From assembly GCA_002491905.1 (NCBI GenBank), contig DKWV01000059.1, positions 1 through 12,004 of the forward strand: a stretch of 12,004 bases of DNA. Direction: 5' to 3'. This document shows, piece by piece, positions 1 to 6,856 of this stretch. The stretch comes from Lachnospiraceae bacterium UBA7143 (GTDB taxonomy: Bacteria; Bacillota; Clostridia; Lachnospirales; Lachnospiraceae). The notes beneath the pieces were generated by a model that ran no database searches, was not told the DNA's origin, and was given only the letters and a program-made list of their open reading frames with translations. The first letter of the stretch is position 1. Each line of letters begins with the position of its first letter. The translations under genes were made by a program, and so were the position numbers.

Positions 1-23
1 TCTAACTTTTGGGGGTCAGTTCA
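1..23. mobile_element. Probable terminal inverted repeat of an IS3-family insertion sequence (edge of element)
   Basis: Read on the minus strand, the first 23 bases begin TGAACTGACCCCC and continue AAAAGTTAGA. This resembles the outer end of IS3-family (IS150-like) elements, which start with TG and carry a CCCCAAAAGTTAGA core. The element would extend leftwards out of the window and end at base 23. No transposase is visible, so this rests on remembered end sequences only. Bases 24-112 between this end and the chemoreceptor stop hold no gene and no convincing terminator that I can see. Confidence 0.45.
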
Positions 24-112
24 TAGTCGAAAGGGTGGTTTTTCTATCCTCAAACAGTCAACCCTTTGTGGGAGGTTGTTCCTCAAAAAATCCCTGTCCT
101 CGGCGCGGAACA

Positions 113-1660
113 TTAGTTTAAGAGGCTTCTCATTCGGTCAACCATGTTGTTGATAACAGTGGCCTGTTCCGATACATTTACGGTATCTTTCGCATTGTTG
201 TCCGCCATAGCGTTAATCGCACTGAACTGCCCGCTCTCATTTTTGATATTTTCGACAATATCCTGATTGATGGATACCGTTCTTTTAATCACATCGGTCT
301 GTCTGTTGTGAGCGTCGCACATAATGTCTATGGCATCGCTGGATTCCTGCAAAAGCTGTGCAATGTCACGTATGTGAGAAAATACGTTTTCGAAATATTC
401 ATTTTGCGTATTCATCTTTTCGGCGTTTTCATTTACCTGTGCCGTAATTTCCTGTGCATTTTTCTGTACCCGCTCAATCACCGGCTGCACAACCGACAGT
501 GAATCCTGCGTACTTTTTGCAAGATTTCCAACCTCTGTCGCAACAACGGCAAATCCCTTTCCGGCTTCTCCAGCTCTTGCCGCCTCTATGGAAGCATTGA
601 GCGCCAGCAGATTTGTGGAAGAAGAAATGTCGCTGATCAGATTCAGAGTAACGCCGATCTCCGCTACGGCTTCGGATAATTTCTTTGTGATTTCCGTCGT
701 GTCCTTCATGGCATCGGACACTTCGTTGTTTATTTTATGTAAATTATTCAAAAGGGTTTCGTTCTCCGCCGATTTTTCAAGCAGGGTCTTAGAGGTGGAT
801 TCCACTTTCTGTACATTTTCGGAAACGGTGCTTCCGCATGCATTTAATTCTTCCAAATTATCCATACTTTCCGCTGTCTTAGAAATAAGCTGGTTGCTGC
901 TGTCCACTAACTGTTGGCTTGTGGCCGCAAGCTGCTGCGCGGAGGCGCTTTCGTTTTCGGAAGTGTTTACAAGTGAAAGCCCTGCGTCATAAAGATTGTC
1001 GGATAATGTCTGTATTTCGGATAAGACATGCTGCACCCGTTCTGCATTCTCTTCCAGCTCGTCCTTTTTGGCATTGACGAGAAAATAGGAGACGAAAAAT
1101 ACAAAAATGATCAGACCCGTCAATGACAGTGTCAGTGCAACAAGACACATAATAATGTCTGTCAGAAACAGTTCATCTTTGACCGGCAGCAGATCTGTTC
1201 CCCGGATAAACCAGCCGATAAACAGCGAAACCATACATGCCAGACCGCTTACAAGCAGCAGTTTAATATCCAGAAAGAATGCCATCAATATCAGGAAAAA
1301 GAATAAAAATCCCCAAAATGTCCTCGTCGGAAGCATGTACAGCAGATAGTTCCACTGAACGACCAGAACTATGGCGGAAAAGATTTTGCCCGTTTTAAGC
1401 TTCCCATCCTTCAAATAGCCGTCCTCACCAAATGATGTTTTGATCAATACGATGGCGGCGGCAAAAAAGCAGACGTCCATCACGCCCAGCATAATGGTCG
1501 CAATCCAGGGAACGGTCGGATATAATCCGAACATTTTTTCTGTATTGAACATGACGGTAGCGCACATACATGCGCAGACCAGTATAAAGAGTCCCCACTT
1601 ATACACGGTAGACAGGTACACATCCACCGATGTTTTCTGCTGCGTACTTTTTTGATTCAT
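113..1660 (-). CDS. Methyl-accepting chemotaxis protein with multi-span membrane sensor domain
   Basis: A 515-residue chemoreceptor. The first 200 residues contain five or six hydrophobic segments (roughly 16-40, 50-76, 90-110, 115-155 and 168-196) with little extracytoplasmic sequence, so the sensor appears to be embedded in the membrane rather than a dCache or 4HB domain. No clear HAMP domain is present. A coiled-coil signalling region follows. It contains the hallmark hairpin tip at about residues 343-385, with the stretches NLLALNASIEAARAGEAGKG and FAVVATEV, which binds CheA and CheW in this family. The start at 1660 is preceded by AGAAGGAG at good spacing. This ribosome site overlaps the stop of the upstream ketosynthase gene, 14 bp away, so the two are almost certainly co-transcribed. 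The ligand is unknown. No che genes are in the window, so it would have to work with a remote chemotaxis core. Confidence 0.93.
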   Translation of the reverse strand: MNQKSTQQKTSVDVYLSTVYKWGLFILVCACMCATVMFNTEKMFGLYPTVPWIATIMLGVMDVCFFAAAIVLIKTSFGEDGYLKDGKLKTGKIFSAIVLVVQWNYLLYMLPTRTFWGFLFFFLILMAFFLDIKLLLVSGLACMVSLFIGWFIRGTDLLPVKDELFLTDIIMCLVALTLSLTGLIIFVFFVSYFLVNAKKDELEENAERVQHVLSEIQTLSDNLYDAGLSLVNTSENESASAQQLAATSQQLVDSSNQLISKTAESMDNLEELNACGSTVSENVQKVESTSKTLLEKSAENETLLNNLHKINNEVSDAMKDTTEITKKLSEAVAEIGVTLNLISDISSSTNLLALNASIEAARAGEAGKGFAVVATEVGNLAKSTQDSLSVVQPVIERVQKNAQEITAQVNENAEKMNTQNEYFENVFSHIRDIAQLLQESSDAIDIMCDAHNRQTDVIKRTVSINQDIVENIKNESGQFSAINAMADNNAKDTVNVSEQATVINNMVDRMRSLLN

Positions 1661-1674
1661 GAAATGATCTCCTT

Positions 1675-2670
1675 CTAAAATTGGTATAGTTGTACAATAT
1701 ATGATAACCCTGCACCCACAGTACTGATTATAATTTTATTTCCTGCAGCCGCATAGGTATCCCACATTCTATTCAGACACAAAACAGGACATGTATTTCC
1801 CGTATATCCATATTCGTTTCCCACAAAATGATATTTCCCCTCCGGAATATGTAATAATTCCAGTGTTTTCATATTGAACGCATCACTTAACTGCGAAAAA
1901 ATGAAAAAATCGATATCTTCAACAGTTAAGGAATGATTATCAAGTACTTTCATTATCATATTATACCAAACCTGTGGCAGAAAGTCCATTTTGAAAGGAT
2001 TCCAAATCAGTCTTTTTTCATTTGGCTCTATAGATTTTAACGGAACTTTTGCCATGCCGCATCCTGGGTATATAACCTGTTTGTAAAATTGTGCGTCTAC
2101 CTGAACCAATGTATCTAAAAATCCCCGGCGGTTAGCCTCCTCACAGCTGTCCAGGGCAATACATGCTGCCGCATCTGCAAATGTCCCATATACCACGGTA
2201 TCCGACCATAATGCAATTGGTGTTATGCAAAAGCATCCTACAACCAATGCTTTAGATATATTGGAAGTTTGCATATACTTGTATACGACATCCAGACCCT
2301 GTATCATTCCCGTACAGTTTGAATTCAAATCAAATGCTGTTTTTACATTCCGTAATTTGTCTTCATAAAGTCCGGTTAACGCCATAGCGTTAGACGGAAA
2401 CAGATATTCGGGCGTATCTGTACACACTACAATCATTTCAATGTCCTGTAAATCTATCCCGAGTTTCGCCACACAATTGTCAATTGCATTTTTGCACATA
2501 GTAAGCGTATTTTCACCTTCTGATATAAAATACCGCTTTCTGCGTCCCAAATGTTCCATCAGGTTATGTGCGCTGAGTCCCCGTTTTTCAAAATGCTCGT
2601 CCAATTGCTGGTTATATACTTTATTAGCCGGAAAATATACACCAGTTCCTCTTATAATAATATTTTTCAT
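1675..2670 (-). CDS. Beta-ketoacyl-ACP synthase III (FabH)-like enzyme, atypical active site
   Basis: A 331-residue thiolase-fold protein of KAS III type. The N-terminus (MKNIIIRGTGVYFPANKV) matches the first strand of FabH-like enzymes. The nucleophile is Cys119 in FDLNSNCTGM. The conserved Asn is kept at position 292 in GYTGNT. The usual HQAN motif, which carries the catalytic His, reads SQLS here (Ser259), so the Cys-His-Asn triad is Cys-Ser-Asn. In canonical FabH the His assists decarboxylation of malonyl-ACP, so this enzyme may transfer acyl groups or condense an unusual substrate instead. I chose the start at 2670 because GGGAGG lies 7 bases upstream; an in-frame start at 2739 has no ribosome site and 2676 is too close to one. 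The gene lies outside any fatty-acid operon and its only partner is the chemoreceptor downstream, so a primary lipid-synthesis role is unlikely. Family placement is firm; function is not. Confidence 0.85.
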   Translation of the reverse strand: MKNIIIRGTGVYFPANKVYNQQLDEHFEKRGLSAHNLMEHLGRRKRYFISEGENTLTMCKNAIDNCVAKLGIDLQDIEMIVVCTDTPEYLFPSNAMALTGLYEDKLRNVKTAFDLNSNCTGMIQGLDVVYKYMQTSNISKALVVGCFCITPIALWSDTVVYGTFADAAACIALDSCEEANRRGFLDTLVQVDAQFYKQVIYPGCGMAKVPLKSIEPNEKRLIWNPFKMDFLPQVWYNMIMKVLDNHSLTVEDIDFFIFSQLSDAFNMKTLELLHIPEGKYHFVGNEYGYTGNTCPVLCLNRMWDTYAAAGNKIIISTVGAGLSYIVQLYQF

Positions 2671-2810
2671 TACCATACCTCCCCTCGTATAGTAGCAAAA
2701 CGGTAGTAAATATAATTTTGCAAACACCTCCTTCATCAATTATAATGGATCAAACGGTATCAAAAATGTTTGTCATAAAATACATGATAATAGGTGAAAA
2801 TCTATTCTAT

Positions 2811-2839
2811 ATCTTAGCATTTATGTCGTTTTTTGACAA
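2811..2839 (-). promoter_or_regulatory. Promoter of the ketosynthase-chemoreceptor operon
   Basis: On the minus strand TTGTCA (2834-2839) and TAAGAT (2811-2816) are 17 bp apart, and a TGC directly before the -10 gives an extended -10. Transcription would start near 2805, leaving a leader of about 135 bases. A dyad TGTC-N7-GACA (plus strand, 2824-2838) overlaps the -35 and could be an operator. The rest of 2671-2901 is AT-rich with no gene, apart from an orphan GGAGG at 2727-2731. Confidence 0.6.
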
Positions 2840-2901
2840 GACACAATGTAGTCTTCCGCATAAAACGATAAATTTTACATTCCACCATCTATTTTTTATA
2901 T

Positions 2902-4824
2902 TTAATTCACCCCCAACGTCACATCCAGCACAAAATATCCGTCCCAGACACGGTATTCCATCTGCCCGCCTCTGCGCCCGGCTGCCTGTCTGATATTGGA
3001 AAGACCGTAACCGTGTCCGCCTTCCTCCTTTGTGGAAACCGGCAGACCATTTGCCATTGTCAGGTGACCGTTAAAGCGGTTGCTTACACGGAGCAGAAAT
3101 TGATCCTGGCGGACAGCCGCCTGCACCTTGATGCTCCTCTCGCCTTCGGGTATCGTCAGGGAACCTTCCAACGCATTTTCCAGCGCATTATTTAAGATCA
3201 GGCACAGCTCCGTGGCGGGCAGTTCCTCGTCCCCGATTCCGATATGGCAGGTCAATTCTATCTGCTGTTTCCTGCACTTTGCCGCATAATTTTGCAGCAC
3301 CGCGTTCATGTACGGATTTTTGCAGAAGATTTCAGGAGTTTGTTCCCTGTGGTATGCTGCGAGACCGTCCAGATACTTTTTTGCCTCCGTTGTTTTACCG
3401 TCCTCAAGCAATATGGCTAATGTGTTCAGATGCCCCGCCATGTCATGGCGCAGGGAGCGGAGCGCGTTTTCATGGGAAACTTTCGCTTCATAAAAATCCT
3501 TCTGTGCCAAAAGGCGGCTGTCAAGCTGTCTGGCGTATTCCGTCTGCAGGGCAAGCTCCGTGCGCATTCCCGAGATACGCCGTATGATCTGGTACAGGGT
3601 AAGGATCGTCGAGATGGCAAGCAGGATCACGGCGCACCAATACAAAAACAGACCAACTGTATAATCACGCATATTGAGCACATTGATAATCTGATCGGCA
3701 TAGAATCCCTCTTTGCAGCGGGAACCCACATACAGGACGGCAATCAGACAGACCGTGATCCCCAGTCCGGATAACAGCGAGGTAAAAATACGGTTCCGCT
3801 TTTGGAATGCTTCCCGGACGGCAAAAATAAGCAGAGCGGCAAGCGGGAAAAACAGCATGATATTGTTTGCCAGAAAGGGGCTGTAAAAGGGAAGACCGCC
3901 AAACAGATTCCCGATGGGGGAAATCAGCGAAACGGCAGCCGAGAATCCAAGGACAGCGCCATATAGGAGGCGGCCTTTGCGGTCTTTCATCTGCAGAAAC
4001 AGCCAGATACAGGGGAGCATGACCTCGATGATGGGAATGAATACCGCAAACGGGCTGTCCAGGGCAAAGGAGACGGGGGAAAGAAAGGAAAACTGCCGCA
4101 GATGGGAAAGCATCTGGGTCAGGGCAGCAAGGATCAGCAGGAGGGAAGGATAATCACGGATTCCCTGAAAGAGGGCAAAAAGCCAGATGCCGGAGAGGAG
4201 CAGTGTTAGGGTGGCAAAGCCCGCCGCGGGCATCAGTTCGCTGCCTATGCCTGTGATCAGAAGGGCTGACCCGGCCGCATGGGAGGACAGCAGGATGCCG
4301 GGCATACCTGTTGCTTCCTCTATATGTGCGGTGGCAATCGTGAGTCTTTTGCCGGCATAATGCCCAGGCAGGGAGCATCGTACCGTCTCTCCCGGTGCGA
4401 AGTCTGTGACAGTATAATCCTGCGGAAAGGATACCGCGTCAAAACGGATATCGTCCCCGGGGCAGTTGGTGTAGAGCAGATCCCCGTCCAAGAAAACGGC
4501 GCAGGGTCGCGTTATATCCAGCATCAGGAAAGTATATCCCGCATTTTCCTGCTCTTTTGTCAGAGTACGGGAAAGGTAAAAAACATGACCTGCCTCCAGC
4601 GAAAAGGCATCTTCCGAAGAAATTTCCCTACGGCTGCCGTTCTCCACCGTATAAAGCTTCCAGCCGCAGGCGTCGGTGATCAGCGGCGTCAGGGCAAGTT
4701 CCTTCACTTTTATACGGGTAATGGAGGAAAGCAGCCCGGACATCCAGACAGTGAGCAGGACAAACAAAAGGACTGCCGCGCATTTTACTACAGTTTGTTT
4801 CTTCCATGTAATCGTTTTTCGCAT
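2902..4824 (-). CDS. 7TMR-DISM / GHKL (AgrC-type) sensor histidine kinase
   Basis: A sensor kinase of about 640 residues. A first membrane segment (about 10-30) is followed by an extracytoplasmic domain of about 150 residues of beta-rich character. Seven hydrophobic spans follow (about 185-425), matching the 7TMR-DISM layout. A coiled coil then leads to the kinase. The H-box reads SLRHDMAGHL, with the phospho-accepting His near residue 460, typical of HPK10/AgrC kinases. The N-box is LILNNALENALEG and the G-box GGHGYGLSNIRQAA, both of the GHKL ATPase. The preferred start at 4824 has CGGGG 7-8 bases upstream; the alternative ATG at 4830 sits almost on that site. It lies 15 bp after the response-regulator stop, so the pair form an operon. 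DISM receptors usually sense small molecules such as carbohydrates; the ligand here cannot be read from sequence. Confidence 0.92.
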   Translation of the reverse strand: MRKTITWKKQTVVKCAAVLLFVLLTVWMSGLLSSITRIKVKELALTPLITDACGWKLYTVENGSRREISSEDAFSLEAGHVFYLSRTLTKEQENAGYTFLMLDITRPCAVFLDGDLLYTNCPGDDIRFDAVSFPQDYTVTDFAPGETVRCSLPGHYAGKRLTIATAHIEEATGMPGILLSSHAAGSALLITGIGSELMPAAGFATLTLLLSGIWLFALFQGIRDYPSLLLILAALTQMLSHLRQFSFLSPVSFALDSPFAVFIPIIEVMLPCIWLFLQMKDRKGRLLYGAVLGFSAAVSLISPIGNLFGGLPFYSPFLANNIMLFFPLAALLIFAVREAFQKRNRIFTSLLSGLGITVCLIAVLYVGSRCKEGFYADQIINVLNMRDYTVGLFLYWCAVILLAISTILTLYQIIRRISGMRTELALQTEYARQLDSRLLAQKDFYEAKVSHENALRSLRHDMAGHLNTLAILLEDGKTTEAKKYLDGLAAYHREQTPEIFCKNPYMNAVLQNYAAKCRKQQIELTCHIGIGDEELPATELCLILNNALENALEGSLTIPEGERSIKVQAAVRQDQFLLRVSNRFNGHLTMANGLPVSTKEEGGHGYGLSNIRQAAGRRGGQMEYRVWDGYFVLDVTLGVN

Positions 4825-4839
4825 GATCATACCCCGTTT

Positions 4840-5160
4840 TTAATGTTCCTGAAAAATGCCGAACAGCCGTTTATAATAGCGGCCCTTTGCGTCTGCCGCA
4901 TAGGTGCGTGAGATGGGAATCAGTGTATCTCCGACATGGAATCCCTCCCGCGTCAGTTTGTCCACATGGATGAGATTGACGATAAAGCTCTTGTGGCAGC
5001 GTACAAACAGCCCGTAGGCAAGCTGTGCATGGATTTCGTCAAGTCTGCCATAGGAGGTATATATCTTCCCGTCCTGCATATGAAAACACAGCATATGTTT
5101 GGAGCTGTCTATATAGAGAATGTCCGCCTGGCGGAGGATAAGTTTCTGTCTGTTGGACAT
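4840..5160 (-). CDS. LytTR DNA-binding half of a split response regulator
   Basis: A 106-residue frame whose body is a LytTR domain: it has the ADILYIDSSKHMLCFHM strand pair, the IHAQL helix, the FVRCHKSFIVNL motif and the final IPISRTY strand that contacts DNA in AgrA-like regulators. The ATG at 5160 has no ribosome binding site (the sequence before it is CCCTGCCTGTC), so it is unlikely to be an independent start. The frame is the continuation of the receiver frame starting at 5552, displaced by one base near 5158-5165. Together they would make about 237 residues, the usual AgrA/LytR length. As read, the DNA-binding half would not be made fused to its receiver. It could be a pseudogene, a frame-restored product or a sequencing error. 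Confidence 0.8.
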   Translation of the reverse strand: MSNRQKLILRQADILYIDSSKHMLCFHMQDGKIYTSYGRLDEIHAQLAYGLFVRCHKSFIVNLIHVDKLTREGFHVGDTLIPISRTYAADAKGRYYKRLFGIFQEH

Positions 5161-5552
5161 GACAGGCAGGGTTTCTTCCGGGCGGAGATTTGCTCCGCAG
5201 CCTTTGTCAGAACTTCCGTCAGATCGGCAGGGCGTATGGGCTTGATCAGGTAATGGAACGCATAGAGGTCAAATGCCTCCCTGTAAAAATCTTCGCTGAC
5301 TGTCAGGAAGATTAAAACCGCTTTTTCGTCCAGCCAGCGGATGCGGCGGGCAGTCTCCACGCCGTTCCTGCCAGGCAGTAAGATATCTAACAGGAACAGG
5401 TCAAAGTGTTTTTGTCCGTTTTCCAGATCGAGCAGCAGCGGTTCGGCGCTGGTATATTCCGTAATATCGCAGAGGATTTTTGTCTGGCACAGGAGGCTTC
5501 GCAGATGCGCCAGATCTGCAGCATTATCCTCACAGACAGCAATATGAATCAT
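5109..5552 (-). CDS. Receiver half of a split LytTR response regulator
   Basis: A 147-residue frame starting with a canonical CheY-like receiver: acidic pair Glu8-Asp9, phospho-acceptor Asp56 in FLLDILLPGRNG, Thr84 and Lys104 in YLIKPIR. After about residue 125 (ISARKKPCL) the sequence stops resembling a regulator and runs 20 out-of-frame residues (SCPTDRNLSS and onward) to a stop at 5109. The LytTR domain continues in another frame from 5160. The start at 5552 is supported by GAAGGAG about 8 bases upstream. The gene leads an operon with the histidine kinase at 2902-4824 and is divergent from the dinD-like gene. As read, the product would accept phosphate but lack an output domain. Confidence 0.82.
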   Translation of the reverse strand: MIHIAVCEDNAADLAHLRSLLCQTKILCDITEYTSAEPLLLDLENGQKHFDLFLLDILLPGRNGVETARRIRWLDEKAVLIFLTVSEDFYREAFDLYAFHYLIKPIRPADLTEVLTKAAEQISARKKPCLSCPTDRNLSSARRTFSI

Positions 5553-5615
5553 AAAAATGTCTCCTTCAGTCGCAGTTCTTTTCCTGCGACGGCGCTATGT
5601 TTTTCTTTTGCGGCT

Positions 5616-5621
5616 ATTATA
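5616..5621 (-). promoter_or_regulatory. Putative extended -10 of the response regulator/kinase operon
   Basis: On the minus strand TGATATAAT forms an extended -10 about 64 bases before the response-regulator start. The hexamer 17 bp upstream (CTGCCT) is a poor -35, which would fit an activator-dependent promoter. The direct repeat at 5638-5715 begins at that position. Confidence 0.45.
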
Positions 5622-5637
5622 TCATGAAAAAGAAGGG

Positions 5638-5715
5638 CAGGCAGGGGTCATTTTGGCTCTGCGGGATGTTATTTTTGTCGAAAAGTGTGTCGTTCAGGTA
5701 AGGTCTGTTTTTAGG
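5638..5715 (+). repeat. Direct repeat copy 1 (about 78 bp), between response regulator and dinD-like gene
   Basis: This segment matches 6778-6856 at about 71 of 79 positions, with seven substitutions and one single-base indel by eye. The shared core includes GTCATTTTGG, ATGTTATTTTTGTCGAAAA and TGTGTCGTT. It ends with GTTTTTAGG just upstream of the dinD-like promoter and abuts the divergent response-regulator promoter on its other side. It contains a small dyad around GTCG and two similar decamers (GTCATTTTGG and GTCGTTCAGG) 42 bp apart, about four helical turns, so it may be a regulator binding region. It may equally be a duplication scar. Confidence 0.85.
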
Positions 5716-5726
5716 AAATCCGGCAA

Positions 5727-5755
5727 TTTACTTTTGAGCCTTATTATGCTATACT
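5727..5755 (+). promoter_or_regulatory. Promoter of the dinD-like gene
   Basis: TTTACT (5727-5732) and TATACT (5750-5755) are separated by 17 bp, with TGC immediately before the -10 giving an extended -10. Transcription would start near 5762, leaving a leader of about 20 bases with GGAGGAG at 5768-5774. I see no GAAC-N4-GTTC type LexA box in the 80 bases upstream, although DinD homologues in enterobacteria are SOS controlled. Confidence 0.65.
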
Positions 5756-5782
5756 TTCTGAAATATTGGAGGAGTTGGGCGC

Positions 5783-6643
5783 ATGACGGAATTGAAAGCA
5801 AGAGAGTATAAGAAATTTGAGGATATCAAGCACGTCAGAGAGGATGGCTCGGAGTTTTGGAGCGCGAGAGAGTTGGCGCACGCTTTGGAATATACACAGT
5901 GGCGAAATTTTAGCAAAGTGATTGAAAGGGCTATGATTGCTTGTGAGAACAGTGGACATGATGTGTTTGACGATTTTGCTGAGGTCAGCAAAATCGTAGA
6001 TGCAGGCGCAACAAACAAGCCGATAAAGGATTATGAACTTTCAAGATATGCCTGTTATCTGCTTGTTCAAAACGGAGATCCAAGGAAAGAAGTGATTGCT
6101 TTAGGTCAGACTTATTTCGCGATACAGACGTATCGACAGGAAGTTGCCGATCATTTTAATCAGTTGGATGAGGATAGGAGGCGTCTTGTTGTTCGTGGGG
6201 ACATCAAGCAATGGAACCAGCTTTTAGCGGAAACGGCGCATGATGCTGGAGTGATTACGAATGAAGAATTTGCAATATTTCAAAATGCCGGATATATGGG
6301 ACTTTATGGTGGATTAGATGTAGAAGACATTCATGCAAGAAAGCAACTTCAAGTGGGTCAGAAAATTCTTGATTATATGGGAAGTACGGAGCTTATCGCC
6401 AACCTTTTCCGCATTTCACAGACAGAGGAGAAACTGCGGAAAGACAGTATACAAGGTGCTGATGCAGCGACAAGCGCACATTATAATGTCGGAAAAGAAG
6501 TGCGCACGGCTATTGAGAAGATCGGTGGAACGATGCCGGAGGATTTGCCAAAACCTGAAAAAAGTATTCAGGAGATTGAAAGAGAGCAGATGGCGAGATT
6601 GAAAGAGAAGGCGAAAAAGGGAACGATAATGTTGGATGAATGA
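5783..6643 (+). CDS. dinD: DinD-like DNA-damage-inducible protein D
   Basis: A 286-residue soluble protein that I recognise as the DinD family (the E. coli protein is of similar length, about 274 residues). The N-terminal 100 residues form a BRO-N/phage-antirepressor-like fold with the typical DGSEFWSARELAHALEY and WRNFSKVIERAMIAC stretches. The middle (NQLLAETAHDAGV, IFQNAGYMGLYGG and the DIHARKQL region) and the basic C-terminal helix are also family features. E. coli DinD inhibits RecA-mediated strand exchange; whether this one does is unknown. The start has GGAGGAG 8 bases upstream and its own promoter. The gene is monocistronic, is followed by a hairpin terminator at 6707, and is bracketed by direct repeats, which suggests it is a cargo gene. 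Its base composition is more AT-rich than the surface-protein gene downstream. Confidence 0.87.
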   Translation: MTELKAREYKKFEDIKHVREDGSEFWSARELAHALEYTQWRNFSKVIERAMIACENSGHDVFDDFAEVSKIVDAGATNKPIKDYELSRYACYLLVQNGDPRKEVIALGQTYFAIQTYRQEVADHFNQLDEDRRRLVVRGDIKQWNQLLAETAHDAGVITNEEFAIFQNAGYMGLYGGLDVEDIHARKQLQVGQKILDYMGSTELIANLFRISQTEEKLRKDSIQGADAATSAHYNVGKEVRTAIEKIGGTMPEDLPKPEKSIQEIEREQMARLKEKAKKGTIMLDE

Positions 6644-6706
6644 TGTGTTACAGGGAAGGAAAGGAATTGAAAAACTCTAAAAATTTAATAAATATCTTTT
6701 ATGATG

Positions 6707-6745
6707 GGAGCTGCTAATACCATAATTAGTGGCTTCCATATTTTT
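6707..6745 (+). terminator. Rho-independent terminator of the dinD-like gene
   Basis: GGAGCTGCTAAT (6707-6718) can pair with ATTAGTGGCTTCC (6725-6737) around a six-base loop, with one bulge and two G-U pairs. It is followed by ATATTTTTG. It lies about 65 bases after the stop codon. The remaining gene-free stretch 6644-6967 holds repeat copy 2, the G-tract and the surface-protein promoter. Confidence 0.6.
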
Positions 6746-6777
6746 GTGCTGAAAAAGATAACTATTGCGCAGGTGAC

Positions 6778-6856
6778 CAGGCAGGTGTCATTTTGGCTTT
6801 GGGGCATGTTATTTTTGTCGAAAAATGTGTCGTTTAGGTAAGATCTTGTTTTTAGG
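6778..6856 (+). repeat. Direct repeat copy 2, upstream of the surface-protein gene
   Basis: This is the second copy of the 5638-5715 repeat in the same orientation, 1140 bp downstream. Differences are mostly transitions, plus one extra T near 6847. It runs into the poly-G tract, whose first two Gs correspond to the terminal AGG of copy 1. Three TGTC motifs (6786, 6816 and 6828) sit in this copy, two of them 12 bp apart. Confidence 0.85.

Noticed and set aside
55..92. Possible terminator hairpin (GAGG-loop-CCTC) after the chemoreceptor gene
   Set aside because: On the minus strand the T-run precedes the stem instead of following it, and the stem is only four or five pairs.
4279..4911. A 210-codon plus-strand open frame opposite the histidine kinase N-terminus
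   Set aside because: No recognisable domain or ribosome site, and it lies fully opposite a well-supported kinase and the end of its regulator.
5689..5782. LexA (SOS) box in front of the dinD-like gene
   Set aside because: No GAAC-N4-GTTC-type palindrome is present. The only GTTC lacks a partner half-site.
5638..6856. CRISPR array based on the repeated 78-bp units
   Set aside because: Only two copies 1140 bp apart with a gene between them; repeat length and spacing do not fit a CRISPR array.
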